Source: Pseudarthrobacter sp. MM222 (GTDB taxonomy: Bacteria; Actinomycetota; Actinomycetes; Actinomycetales; Micrococcaceae). Taken from it: a stretch of 64,000 bases of DNA. Below the pieces are notes generated by a model, which worked only from the letters and a program-made list of their open reading frames with translations, ran no database searches and had not been told where the DNA came from. The stretch covers positions 1,674,001-1,738,000 of the forward strand of contig NZ_OX352321.1 of NCBI RefSeq assembly GCF_947090775.1, read 5' to 3'. Positions 54,719-63,916 of the stretch are shown one piece after another. The position numbers and the translations under genes were made by a program. Each line of letters starts with the position of its first letter. The first letter of the stretch is position 1.

Positions 54719-56320
54719 TTGGACGCCTTGGAAATCGCACGCTGGCAATTCGGAATCACCACGGTCTACCACTTCATGATGGTGCCGCTCACCATCGGCC
54801 TGGGCCTGGTGGTCGCCGTCATCCAGACGCTCTGGTACCGCACCGGCCGGCCGGAGTACCTCCGGATGACCAAGTTCTGGGGCAAGCTCTTCCTGATCAA
54901 CTTCATCATGGGCGTTGCCACCGGCATCGTGCAGGAGTTCCAGTTCGGCATGGCCTGGAGTGAATACAGCCGCTTCGTCGGGGATGTGTTCGGGGCGCCG
55001 CTCGCCATGGAAGCACTCCTGGCCTTCTTCGTGGAATCCACCTTCCTGGGCCTCTGGATCTTCGGGTGGAAACAGCTCAAGCCCGCCGTTCACCTCGCCT
55101 GCCTCTGGATCGTCGTCGTCGCTTCGGCCTTCTCCGCCTACTTCATCATCGTGGCCAACAGCTGGATGCAGCACCCCGTCGGCGTCGAGATGATCGACGG
55201 CCGGCCGGTCATGACGGACGCCTGGGCGGTCTTTACCAACAACACCGCGCTCGTCGCCGTACCGCACACCCTTTTCGGCTGCCTCGCCGTCGCCGGTGCC
55301 TTCCTGCTCGGCATCGCCTGGTACCACCTGTGGCGCCGCCGCCATGACGGGATTGACACGGTGGGTGCGGACGGGAAGGTGGTCCCCGGCGAATCGACGG
55401 TTCCCGGACGGGACCGGGCCGACCACGCCGTCTGGATCCGCTCGCTCCGGATCGGCGCCGTCGTCGCCATGATCTCCTTCGCCGGCACCGCCCTGACCGG
55501 CGACCTGCAGGGCAAGCTCATGTTTGAACAGCAGCCCATGAAGATGGCCGCCGCCGAGGCCGCCTGCCACGACGGCACGGGCTTCTCCGTGCTCAGCGTC
55601 GGCAACCTCGGCACCAAAAACTGCGACGACATCGTGGCCGTGATCGAGGTCCCCGGCATCCTGTCCTTCCTGGCCAAGGGCGACTTCACCACCGAGGTCA
55701 AGGGCGTCAACAGCCTGCTCGAGCAGTACAAGGCCGACTACGGCACGCACCTGCCGGACAACCCCATCTACGGGGACCGCGCCGGCCAGGAAATCCAGTA
55801 CGTGCCCGTCATGGAGGTGACGTACTGGGGATTCCGGATGATGATCGGCTTCGGCGGCGTCGCGGCCCTCGCGGCGCTCGTGGCGTTGTGGGTCACGCGC
55901 AAGGGAACCGTGCCGGCCTCCCGCGGGCTCATGCGCCTGGCAGTATTCGGCATCCTCGCTCCGTTCGGGGCCAACGCCGCCGGCTGGATCTTCACCGAAA
56001 TGGGACGCCAGCCCTTCGTCGTCGCGCCGAACCCGGACCCCAGCGGGATCGACCAGGTCTTCATGTTCACCGCGGCGGCCGTCTCGCCGGGCGTCTCCGC
56101 CGGCGAGATCATGGCCTCGCTGGTGGTGCTGACCGCCGTCTACGCGGCGCTGCTGGTGGTGGAGGTCAAGCTCCTGGTCAAGTACATCCGCGGCGGCGTG
56201 GTCTCGGCCATGCCGGAACTCGCCCACGCCCCGGCCGATGAGAACGAAGACCAGACGCCGGGGAAAGGCCCGCAGGGCTCCGGCAAACCGGACGACGACG
56301 TCCTGGCCTTCGCCTACTAA
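54719..56320 (+). CDS. cydA: Cytochrome bd ubiquinol/menaquinol oxidase subunit I
   Basis: A 533-residue membrane subunit of the cytochrome bd terminal oxidase, which reduces O2 to water with high affinity using menaquinol. The TTG start is supported by conserved MDALEIARWQFGITTVYHF, in which H18 is a haem ligand. Further conserved parts are NSWMQHPVGVEMIDGR, AWYHLWRRR, and MGRQPFVVAP in the second half, with the Q-loop between. About nine helices. The last 40 residues are acidic and Pro-rich. It heads cydA-cydB-cydDC; the twin BlaI-type operators lie 32-72 bp upstream of the start. Confidence 0.97.
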   Translation: MDALEIARWQFGITTVYHFMMVPLTIGLGLVVAVIQTLWYRTGRPEYLRMTKFWGKLFLINFIMGVATGIVQEFQFGMAWSEYSRFVGDVFGAPLAMEALLAFFVESTFLGLWIFGWKQLKPAVHLACLWIVVVASAFSAYFIIVANSWMQHPVGVEMIDGRPVMTDAWAVFTNNTALVAVPHTLFGCLAVAGAFLLGIAWYHLWRRRHDGIDTVGADGKVVPGESTVPGRDRADHAVWIRSLRIGAVVAMISFAGTALTGDLQGKLMFEQQPMKMAAAEAACHDGTGFSVLSVGNLGTKNCDDIVAVIEVPGILSFLAKGDFTTEVKGVNSLLEQYKADYGTHLPDNPIYGDRAGQEIQYVPVMEVTYWGFRMMIGFGGVAALAALVALWVTRKGTVPASRGLMRLAVFGILAPFGANAAGWIFTEMGRQPFVVAPNPDPSGIDQVFMFTAAAVSPGVSAGEIMASLVVLTAVYAALLVVEVKLLVKYIRGGVVSAMPELAHAPADENEDQTPGKGPQGSGKPDDDVLAFAY

Positions 56321-56356
56321 GCACCCGCCACCAAAGAAACGCAGAGGATACTCAGC

Positions 56357-57406
56357 ATGGAACTGCTTCCCACCATCTGGTTCATTGCCATCGCGTTGCT
56401 GTGGACGGGCTATCTCTTTCTGGAGGGCTTCGATCTCGGTGTCGGCATGCTGATGAAAGGCTTCGCCCGGGACAATACCGAACGCCGCGTCCTGCTCAAC
56501 ACGATCGGCCCCGTCTGGGATGGCAACGAGGTCTGGCTGCTGACCGCGGCCGGCGCCACCTTTGCCGCGTTCCCGCTCTGGTACGCCTCCCTGTTCTCCG
56601 CGCTCTACCTGCCGCTGCTGGTGGTCCTCGTTGCGCTGATCTTCCGCGCCGTCGCCTTTGAATACCGGGGCAAGGTGGACACCCCGCAGTGGCGGGCACG
56701 CTGGGACTGGGCCATCTCCGCCGGTTCGCTTACCGCAGCTTTCGGCGTCGGCGCCCTGTTGGCGCTCACCACCACGGGCCTCCCGCTGAACGCCAACGGC
56801 GACCGGGAGGGCGGCCCGTTTGCCTGGTTCAACGCCTACGCCGTTCTCGGCGGGCTCGCCGTGGTCGGGTTTTCGCTCCTGCACGGCCTCGCCTTCCTGG
56901 CGTTGAAGACCGACGGCGACGTCCGCGTCCGCGCAGGGCGGTGGTTCGTCCGGCTGCTGCCGGTGCTGCTGCTGCCGCTCGCCGGCTGGGCGGTGAGCCT
57001 GCAGCTGCTCAGCGGCGAGGCCTGGACGGCAATAGCGGTGGCTGCTGCGGTGGCCGCTGCGGTCCTTTCCTGGTTCTTCGCCCGGCACGGTGCGGAGGGC
57101 AGGGCGTTCCTGGCCCTCGGCGCGTTCCTGCTGCTCGGCAGCGCCTCGATCTTCGGCGCCGCGTTCCCCGTGGTGCTTCCCTCCTCGCTCAACCCGGAGT
57201 TCGACCTGACGATCTTCAACGCCTCCTCCTCGGACTACACGCTGGGGCTGATGAGTATCGTGGCCTGTGTCGGGCTGCCGCTGGTCCTGGCGTACCAGGC
57301 CTGGACCTACTGGGTGTTCCGGCGCCGGGTGAGTGCCGCCCACATCCCCGAAGCCCACAGCTTCCTCCCCGCGATCGCCGCCAAAGCGCTGGCCCCCAAG
57401 GACTGA
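56357..57406 (+). CDS. cydB: Cytochrome bd oxidase subunit II
   Basis: A 349-residue subunit II with eight or nine membrane helices. MELLPTIWFIAIALLWTGYLFLEGFDLGVGM is the family start and GPVWDGNEVWLLTAAGATFAAFP the central signature. It pairs with CydA in the plasma membrane. It starts 36 nt after cydA, with a weak AGAGGA ribosome site, and ends 6 nt before the fused exporter gene, so the three form one operon. Confidence 0.97.
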   Translation: MELLPTIWFIAIALLWTGYLFLEGFDLGVGMLMKGFARDNTERRVLLNTIGPVWDGNEVWLLTAAGATFAAFPLWYASLFSALYLPLLVVLVALIFRAVAFEYRGKVDTPQWRARWDWAISAGSLTAAFGVGALLALTTTGLPLNANGDREGGPFAWFNAYAVLGGLAVVGFSLLHGLAFLALKTDGDVRVRAGRWFVRLLPVLLLPLAGWAVSLQLLSGEAWTAIAVAAAVAAAVLSWFFARHGAEGRAFLALGAFLLLGSASIFGAAFPVVLPSSLNPEFDLTIFNASSSDYTLGLMSIVACVGLPLVLAYQAWTYWVFRRRVSAAHIPEAHSFLPAIAAKALAPKD

Positions 57407-57412
57407 CTGCCA

Positions 57413-60400
57413 ATGAGACCGCCCTTCCCGTCCGGGCCTGCGACGCGCTCCGCGCTCTACCTGCTGGGTGTGCTCGCAGCCCTCAAGGCACTGTCCCTCG
57501 TGCTGATGGGACAGGCGGTTGCCGCCATGCTCGCGGGACTGATGGCCCACAACTCCGCCTGGAACGAGCAGCTGGTCTGGGGGCTCGCCGGGGTGGTCCT
57601 GCGCTCCGTGACGGTCTGGGCCCAGGCGGTCGCCGCGAGGCGGGCCGCTCTGGGAGTGAAGGAGGAGCTGCGCTCGGAACTGCTGGAACGGGCGCTGCGT
57701 AACGGCATCCGCGCCGCGGGCCCGTCTGACGGCGGGCTCGCCATCCTGGCCACGCGCGGACTGGACGCCCTGGACAGCTACTACACCCAGTTCCTGCCGG
57801 CCCTGGTGAACTGCGCGGCGATCCCGCTCCTGCTCGGGGCCCGGATCCTGTTCGCCGACTGGATCAGTGCCGCGGTGATCGTGCTGACCGTGCCGCTCGT
57901 GCCGTTGTTCATGGTGCTGATCGGGCGCTATACCGAGGACCGGGTCCGGGAGGCCCAGTCGGCGCTGGCCCGGCTCTCCGGCCACATGCTCGAGCTCGCC
58001 AAGGGCCTCCCGGTACTGGTCGGACTTGGCCGGGCTGCCGCCCAGCGCAAGGCCCTGGAGGAGATCTCGGAGGAATACCGTTCCCGCACCATGGGAACTT
58101 TGCGCACCGCGTTCCTCTCGGCACTGGCGCTGGAACTCATAGCGACCATCTCCGTGGCCGTGGTGGCCGTGTTCATCGGCGTCCGGCTGGTCAACGGGGA
58201 CATGGGCCTGGAAGCGGGGCTGCTGGCGCTGATCCTGGCCCCGGATTGTTACCTCCCGCTCCGGGAACTGGGGACCGCCCACCACGCCAGCGACGAGGGC
58301 CGCGCTGCGCTCGCGGAAACCGCCGCCGTGCTCCGCGCGCCGGAAGCCGAGCCGCTGCGGCCCGCGGGCGTTGCGTCCGCCGCTGCCCCAGGACCCGGGG
58401 CTTCCAGCCGGGCGAATCCCGCGGGGCCGCCGGCCGTCTCCGTGACCGGGCTGGCCGTCAGCTACGGCGGGCGAATCCGGCCCGCCGTCGGGCCGCTCAG
58501 CTTCACCGCTGCCCCCGGCAAGATCACCGCGCTCACCGGGGCCAGCGGGGCCGGGAAGAGCACGGTCCTCGGCGTGCTCGCCGGGACCATCGGCGCGGGC
58601 GGCGGGACCACCGTCACCGGTCGGCTTGGCGGATTCAGGCGGGCAGAGCTCGCCTGGGTGCCGCAACACCCGGTGATGGTCGCCCCGACGGTGCTGGACG
58701 AGCTGCGGCTGTACCTGGGCCGGCCCGCGGACGATTCCGCGGACCGGCCCGCGGCGGAGACGGACGAGGCTGCCCGCCGCTGCCTGGCGGCGTGCGCCGC
58801 GGGGCACCTCGCCACGACGCACCCCGCCGAACTCAGCCCGGGGGAGCTGCGCCGTGTGGCGCTGGCCCGCGGCCTGGCCCGGATCGAGGCCGGGGCCACC
58901 GTGCTGCTGCTCGACGAACCCACCGCCCACCTGGACCGGGAATCCGCCAACGTCGTCAGCGGTGCCATCGACGCGCTGCGCGGAACGGTCACGGTACTGC
59001 TCGTGGCCCACGACCGGCAGACCCGCGAGCTGGCGGATGACCTCGTGCCCGTCACCCCCGGATCGGCGGCCGCGTCCCCTGCCCGGCCAACGGTCGGGGA
59101 GGTCGGATCGGCATCGCTTCAGGCACCGATGCGGGCGTTGCTGCCTGCAGCACTGCCTGCAGCACTGCCCGCGGCGCTGCCGGAGCCGGCGCCGCTCCCA
59201 TCGTCCCAGCCGGTGCCGGCACCATCGCCGGAACGGCAACCCGAAGACCCCGCCTGTAGCGTTCCAAGCGCTTCGCCGGCGGCCCAGCTCCGCCGGTTGC
59301 TGGCACCTGTTTCGACCAGGTTCGCTGCGGCCGGAGCTGTCGGCACGCTGGCGGCACTCTTTGCCGTTGCCCTCGCCGGCCTGTCCGGCTGGCTGATCAT
59401 CCGGGCGAGCGAACAGCCTCCCATCCTCTACCTGCTCACCGCGATCGTGGGGGTGCGCTTCTTCGGCGTCGGCCGGGCCGCGCTGCGCTACGCCGAGCGG
59501 CTGCTGCTGCACGACGCCGTCTTTGCCGCCCTGACCCGGCTCCGCGGCCGGCTCTGGGAATCGCTGAGCCGCCGCGCCCTCTCGCTGCGCCGACTCCTGC
59601 AGGGCGGCAACGTCCTGGGCGCCGTGGTCGACGACGTGGACACGGTCCGGGAATTGCTGCCGAGGGTGGTCCTGCCGCCGCTGACCGCCGTGGCCGTCGC
59701 GGCGGCGGCCCTCACCGGGACCGGGCTGCTGCTGCCCGTGGCCCTGCCCGCCATGATCGCCGCCGCCCTGCTGAGCCTGGTCGGTGCTCCTGCGCTGGCC
59801 CTCGCAGCGGACCGGATGTCCGTCCACACGGAACAGCGGCTCCGTGCCGGGGTGCTCCGCAGAGTCGCGGCCGCCCTCGACGCCCGCGCCGAACTCCACG
59901 CCAACGGAATCTCCGCCCCCGTGCTCGCGGCGATCACCACGGCAGACCGCTCCGCAACGGTAGCCTCCCAACGGTCCGCTTGGGCCGAGGGGCTCGGCCA
60001 GGGCCTCACGGTGCTGGCCTGCGGGGCAGCCGCCATGGCCAGCGCCGTGCTGGCCGCGCCCCTGGCCCTCGGCGGAGCGGTGGAGCCCGCGATCGTTGCC
60101 GTCGTCGTGCTGTTGCAGCTCGCACTCGTGGAACCGTACGCCGCGATCACGACGGCGGTCCGCCAGTACCCCGCGCTCCGGACCGTACTGCGGCGCATCA
60201 GCGCAGCCGGCGTGCTGGACGCGCCCGGCCAGGACCGCGACGGCCAGGACCGCGACGGCCGGGAACCTGAGGGCCTGGCGGCCGGAGGCCGGGAACCTGA
60301 GGGCCTGGCGGCCGGAGGCCTCGTGCCTGTGCCGGCCCGGCCGGGCGGCCAACCGGGGATCCGGCTGCGGGCGCTGTCCGCCGGCTGGCCCGGTGGTCCG

Positions 60401-61096
60401 GAGGTCTTCGGCGGGCTTACCGCGACGGCGGCACCGGGACAGTGGCTCGCCGTGACCGGGGCTTCGGGCTCCGGAAAATCAACCTTGCTGGCCACCTTCC
60501 TGGGCTTCCTGCCGGTCCGGAGCGGGGAGCTGGCCGTCACCGGCCGGGTTGCCTGGTGCCCGCAGGAGGCGCACCTCTTCGACTCCACGATCCGCGGCAA
60601 TCTGATGCTCGGACTTCCGCCGCAAGCGGAGGACGACCGGCACCCGCCGCTGGAGCAGCGGTTGCAGGACGCCCTCGCCGCGGTGGGCCTCGGCCCCCTT
60701 CTCGCCCGGCTGGACAGCGCTGCGGGCAGCGGAGCCGGCAGCGCCCTGGACGCCCGGATCGGCCCGGGCGGCGCCTACCTGAGCGGCGGGGAGCGGCAGC
60801 GGCTGGCCGTCGCCCGGACGCTGCTGACCGGCGCCGACGTGATCCTGCTCGACGAACCCACCGCCCACCTGGACGCGGAGTCCGGCCGGGCCCTGCTGGC
60901 CGAACTCCGGCATGGCCTCCAGGGCCGCACCGTGGTTCTTGTGACGCACAACCCCGAGGACATCGCCGCCGCCGACAGCCGCCTGGACCTGGACGCTGGC
61001 CGGGACGCTGGCCGGAACCTAAACCGCCTGGAGCGGGACCGGGCCGGAGAGGGCACGGCCGCGGCCACGGCAGGGGCCTTGCTGGCGCCACGATAA
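57413..61096 (+). CDS. cydDC: Fused CydDC ABC transporter for cytochrome bd assembly
   Basis: A 1227-residue fusion of CydD and CydC. Each half has a six-helix membrane domain and an ATPase: first Walker A GASGAGKST (about 378-386), signature LSPGELRRVALARGLA and Walker B VLLLDEPTAHLD; second Walker A GASGSGKST (about 1016-1024), signature LSGGERQRLAVARTLL and Walker B VILLDEPTAHLD. In E. coli CydDC is a heterodimer needed for bd assembly, with a haem/thiol-related function; the fusion is common in actinobacteria. Both linkers contain short tandem repeats (LPAALPAALPAALP; GREPEGLAAG). The gene overlaps nothing but follows cydB by 6 nt. Confidence 0.95.
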   Translation: MRPPFPSGPATRSALYLLGVLAALKALSLVLMGQAVAAMLAGLMAHNSAWNEQLVWGLAGVVLRSVTVWAQAVAARRAALGVKEELRSELLERALRNGIRAAGPSDGGLAILATRGLDALDSYYTQFLPALVNCAAIPLLLGARILFADWISAAVIVLTVPLVPLFMVLIGRYTEDRVREAQSALARLSGHMLELAKGLPVLVGLGRAAAQRKALEEISEEYRSRTMGTLRTAFLSALALELIATISVAVVAVFIGVRLVNGDMGLEAGLLALILAPDCYLPLRELGTAHHASDEGRAALAETAAVLRAPEAEPLRPAGVASAAAPGPGASSRANPAGPPAVSVTGLAVSYGGRIRPAVGPLSFTAAPGKITALTGASGAGKSTVLGVLAGTIGAGGGTTVTGRLGGFRRAELAWVPQHPVMVAPTVLDELRLYLGRPADDSADRPAAETDEAARRCLAACAAGHLATTHPAELSPGELRRVALARGLARIEAGATVLLLDEPTAHLDRESANVVSGAIDALRGTVTVLLVAHDRQTRELADDLVPVTPGSAAASPARPTVGEVGSASLQAPMRALLPAALPAALPAALPEPAPLPSSQPVPAPSPERQPEDPACSVPSASPAAQLRRLLAPVSTRFAAAGAVGTLAALFAVALAGLSGWLIIRASEQPPILYLLTAIVGVRFFGVGRAALRYAERLLLHDAVFAALTRLRGRLWESLSRRALSLRRLLQGGNVLGAVVDDVDTVRELLPRVVLPPLTAVAVAAAALTGTGLLLPVALPAMIAAALLSLVGAPALALAADRMSVHTEQRLRAGVLRRVAAALDARAELHANGISAPVLAAITTADRSATVASQRSAWAEGLGQGLTVLACGAAAMASAVLAAPLALGGAVEPAIVAVVVLLQLALVEPYAAITTAVRQYPALRTVLRRISAAGVLDAPGQDRDGQDRDGREPEGLAAGGREPEGLAAGGLVPVPARPGGQPGIRLRALSAGWPGGPEVFGGLTATAAPGQWLAVTGASGSGKSTLLATFLGFLPVRSGELAVTGRVAWCPQEAHLFDSTIRGNLMLGLPPQAEDDRHPPLEQRLQDALAAVGLGPLLARLDSAAGSGAGSALDARIGPGGAYLSGGERQRLAVARTLLTGADVILLDEPTAHLDAESGRALLAELRHGLQGRTVVLVTHNPEDIAAADSRLDLDAGRDAGRNLNRLERDRAGEGTAAATAGALLAPR
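60227..60316 (+). repeat. Tandem repeats inside the cydDC linker
   Basis: Two perfect 15-bp units (60227-60241, 60242-60256; QDRDG) and two perfect 30-bp units (60257-60286, 60287-60316; GREPEGLAAG) lie in the loop before the second ATPase domain. All are multiples of 3 and keep the frame. Confidence 0.9.
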
Positions 61097-61118
61097 GCGG
61101 GAGGCTAGCCTGTAGCCC

Positions 61119-62135
61119 ATGGATGGACACGGCCGCACCGCCGACGCCCGCGCCAGCCTGGCCGCCGGGCTGAGCTGGCACCCCGCCGGAACTACGGACC
61201 TTCCGGACTGGGCCGCGCTGATTGCCCGGACCGCCGCCGTCGAACTGCCCGTCTGGTTCGAACGCCGCGACGACCTCGCGCAGATCCTGGCATCAAAGGT
61301 GAATCCGGCCGCCGCGAACACCGTCCTGGGCCGGGACCGGCAGGGCGTTCCGCGCGCCTACGGACGGATCACCAAAAACCCGGACGGGGACAAAGCGGTG
61401 GGCTTCGGATGCGTCGACCCCGGGTGGCAGCGCCGGGGGATCGGGACCGGCCTCCTGGGCTGGATGGAACAGCGGACCCGCGAACGCTTCGCCGAGGATG
61501 CCAGGGCAGGCTCGGCCAGTGCCGACCGGCCACCCAGGTTGCGACTCCATACGGAACAGCAACACGACCATCAGGCGGCGCTCTTTGCGGGCTCGGGCTA
61601 CCAGGTTGTCCGCTACTACAACGAGATGCACCGGCCCCTGGACATCGGATTCCCCGAGGTCGAGCTGGACGACGAGCTGGAGCTTGTGACGTTCGGCCCG
61701 CAGTTGCATGAAGCGGTCCGGCTGGCACATAACGACGTGTTCCGGGGCAATTGGGGCAGCGAGCCGCGGGACGAGGAGGGCTGGGGCTTCGTGGTGCACG
61801 ACCCCCTGGCCCGGCCGGACCTGAGCGCGGTGGTCCTGGAGCGCTCAAGCGGCCGGGTCGCCGGCTACCAGCTGGCCAGCCACGACGCCGAAGGCGCGGT
61901 GTCTCGCGGTTTCAGCGAGGGCTACACGGATCTGCTCGGCGTGCGCCGGGAATTCCGCGGCCGGGGAATCGCGCAGGCTCTGCTGGCTGACGCGATGCGC
62001 CGTTTCGCCGCGGCCGGCCTGGACAAGGCCTCGCTCGACGTCGACTCAGAGAACCCCACCGGAGCCCTGGCGCTCTACACCAAGATGGGCTACGTGGCCG
62101 TCAACCGGAGCATGGCCTGGGACAAGGAACTGTAG
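61119..62135 (+). CDS. Double-domain GNAT acetyltransferase
   Basis: A 338-residue protein with two GNAT domains, arranged like mycothiol synthase (MshD)-type tandem acetyltransferases. The N-terminal domain has CVDPGWQRRGIGTGLLGWM and the C-terminal domain has VRREFRGRGIAQALLADAM followed by ENPTGALALYTKMGY; both acetyl-CoA loops look intact. MshD would be expected near 300 residues, so this may be a paralogue with another substrate. TAGCCT lies 7 nt before ATG 61119 (leaderless). It follows cydDC by 22 nt but has its own promoter. Confidence 0.87.
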   Translation: MDGHGRTADARASLAAGLSWHPAGTTDLPDWAALIARTAAVELPVWFERRDDLAQILASKVNPAAANTVLGRDRQGVPRAYGRITKNPDGDKAVGFGCVDPGWQRRGIGTGLLGWMEQRTRERFAEDARAGSASADRPPRLRLHTEQQHDHQAALFAGSGYQVVRYYNEMHRPLDIGFPEVELDDELELVTFGPQLHEAVRLAHNDVFRGNWGSEPRDEEGWGFVVHDPLARPDLSAVVLERSSGRVAGYQLASHDAEGAVSRGFSEGYTDLLGVRREFRGRGIAQALLADAMRRFAAAGLDKASLDVDSENPTGALALYTKMGYVAVNRSMAWDKEL

Positions 62136-62149
62136 CCGCTCTGCATGCG

Positions 62150-62668
62150 CTACCCCTCCACATCGTGGAGATGGTGGACGACGTCGTGCAGGAAGTACTG
62201 CGCGAAGGTCAGCACGGTGAATTCCGAGCCGTTGCTGCGGGTCCCTTTGCGGCCCCAGTGCGTCTCCGGAACGCCGGCGAAGGACGCCGCGATCCGCTCG
62301 CCCGCGGCGGTAAGTTCGGCGCCCACCGCGGCAGGGTCGGCGCTGGCGTAATTTTTTTCGACGGCCGCCTGGTCCTGGTCCCAGTTGTCGAAGCGCGCGT
62401 CATCGTCGGTCAGCATGAGGGTCAGCCGCTGGTCGAACAAGGTGAACACGTCGCGGACGTGGCACGCGTACTCCAGCACGGACCAGGTGTCGTCATCCGG
62501 GCGTGCAGCGACGTCCGGACGCTGCAGGGCCGTCCGCCACCGTGGGAGCATGCCGGTCACTACCCCGGGGGCGGTCGCAGGGGTCGCCGCGGAGGCGTTA
62601 AATCCGCACTCCGGGCAGGGGCGCTGCAGCACCCAGGTCCAGTCCTTGGTATCGGGATTGATAGGCAT
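62150..62668 (-). CDS. DinB-family metal-binding protein
   Basis: A 172-residue four-helix-bundle protein of the DinB/YfiT-like group. The three metal-binding histidines are probably in LEYACHVRDVFTLF and AQYFLHDVVHHLHDV. An N-terminal CPECGF segment may be half of a zinc site. Mycothiol-dependent enzymes of this fold occur in actinobacteria, so such a role is possible but unproven. ATG 62666-62668 has TAGACT 6 nt upstream, so it is probably leaderless. It converges on the double-GNAT gene with only 14 bp between stops. Confidence 0.85.
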   Translation of the reverse strand: MPINPDTKDWTWVLQRPCPECGFNASAATPATAPGVVTGMLPRWRTALQRPDVAARPDDDTWSVLEYACHVRDVFTLFDQRLTLMLTDDDARFDNWDQDQAAVEKNYASADPAAVGAELTAAGERIAASFAGVPETHWGRKGTRSNGSEFTVLTFAQYFLHDVVHHLHDVEG

Positions 62669-62831
62669 TCACGCAGTCTAGAGGCATTTTTCCCGCTCCG
62701 CTGAAGCAGGCTGGCCCGCTGCCGGCAGCGGGCACGAAAGCGGGCAGGAAACCGGGCATGGTTACCCGGGTTCGTGCGCTCCCGAAGGAGTAAGATTCCT
62801 ACCGGGGGGCGGGCCTGGAAAGAGGACAGCC

Positions 62832-63215
62832 ATGCTCAAAGATCAGCGGGTCGGCGCCATCCTGCCGGCGGCAGACATCGCCCGTGCGCGTGATTTTTAC
62901 CGCGACAAGCTGGGGCTCGAACCCGAGAACCCGGACGCCGACGACAACCTGGTGTACCGATGCGGCTCGGGCACGAGTTTCTTCGTGTACCAGACGCCCA
63001 ACGCCGGGACAGCCAAGAATACGCAGATCGGCTGGCTGGTCGATGACCTCCCGGCGGCCATCGCCGAGCTCCGGGCCAGGGACGTCGTCTTCGAGGACTA
63101 CGATTTCCCGGGTCTGAAGACGGAAGACGGCATAGCCACGATGCCGGACGGCTCCGCGGCCGCGTGGTTCCTGGACACTGAGGGCAACATCTTGAGCCTC
63201 AACTACATGCCCTAG
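62832..63215 (+). CDS. VOC-family protein (glyoxalase-like)
   Basis: A 127-residue single-domain VOC protein: VGAILPAADIARARDFYRDKLGLEP at the start, GWLVDDLPAAIAELRARDVVF in the middle, and FLDTEGNILSLNYMP with the last metal-type glutamate at the end. Substrate unknown. ATG 62832 follows GAAAGAGGAC. It is the fourth VOC-type gene in this window counting the remnant at 4146. Confidence 0.88.
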   Translation: MLKDQRVGAILPAADIARARDFYRDKLGLEPENPDADDNLVYRCGSGTSFFVYQTPNAGTAKNTQIGWLVDDLPAAIAELRARDVVFEDYDFPGLKTEDGIATMPDGSAAAWFLDTEGNILSLNYMP

Positions 63216-63257
63216 GCGCCGGCCAAGTGTCGGACGTTCCGGGGAGCAGGCGCCCAC

Positions 63258-63345
63258 CTATTGCCACAGATGGCCGGATTGGCGGCCCGGGTGCGGCCGT
63301 TTGTGGCGAATGGCTGGCCTCGTTGCGGCCGTTTGTGACAAATGG
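63258..63345. repeat. Extragenic palindromic repeat, cluster 3
   Basis: ATTGCCACAGATGGCCGG is followed by two tandem copies of TGCGGCCGTTTGTG(G/A)C(G/A)AATGG (63292-63313 and 63324-63345). The words match the elements at 25644, 25842 and 63822. Confidence 0.7.
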
Positions 63346-63821
63346 GCGGCCCGTGACCCGAGGCTGGCGACCGTGACCTGAGGCTGGCGGCCCGGGCGGC
63401 GTCGCCCCAGGTCCAGTCCACGCACGTGCCTGGCGCATAACCTGCCGCCCGGTTAGGCTTCCGGCAAGTGGCGCCCGAAGGGTATGAGCCTTCGATTCCA
63501 ACCATGGGCCAAGCATCGATAGAGGTGTGCACCCTCGAGTTGGGCGTGACATAGGGCGCGCCGAGGTCGCTGCAATTCAGGACCAAAAAATGTCCGTTTG
63601 CTCGAAAATCCCCTAACAAACACTCGGGTCTGCCAAAATCGCCCTTCAGGCAGTGCAAAGAGCGCTCTCGACGCGGGGACGAAAGTCGCCCACTCAGGCC
63701 CACTTTTGCAGCCCATGCCGACAATGGCACCTCACCTCGAAGTCGAAGTCGAAGTCACAAGTCCCGCCGTGGGTCCGCCGTCGTGATGGCGGGTAACAGC
63801 GGGCCTCCGGGGGAGCTGCGA

Positions 63822-63916
63822 CCGCCATTCGCCACAAATGGCCGCAATGGCGGTCCTCTTTGCGGCCATTTGTGTCCAATGGCGGGCGCAAGGTGCGGCC
63901 TTTTGCGGCAAACGGG
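63822..63916. repeat. Extragenic palindromic repeat, cluster 4
   Basis: CCGCCATTCGCCACAAATGG (from 63822) and its near-inverse TTGCGGCCATTTGTGTCC (from 63860) make a long palindrome, followed by a partial copy, TGCGGCCTTTTGCGGCAAACG, at 63894-63914. Confidence 0.75.

Noticed and set aside
54548..60352. A 1934-codon open frame on the minus strand
   Set aside because: It is the antisense shadow of cydA, cydB and cydDC, caused by GC-rich third positions; its translation is Gly/Arg/Gln-rich nonsense without domains.
63460..63560. Possible tRNA-like sequence (GGTATGAGCCTTCGATTCCAACC)
   Set aside because: A GATTCCAACC segment resembles a T-arm, but no matching acceptor stem, D-arm or anticodon arm can be folded around it.
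63598..63786. A 62-codon frame in the terminal gap
   Set aside because: No start signals, and the (GTCGAA)n repeat makes the frame by chance.
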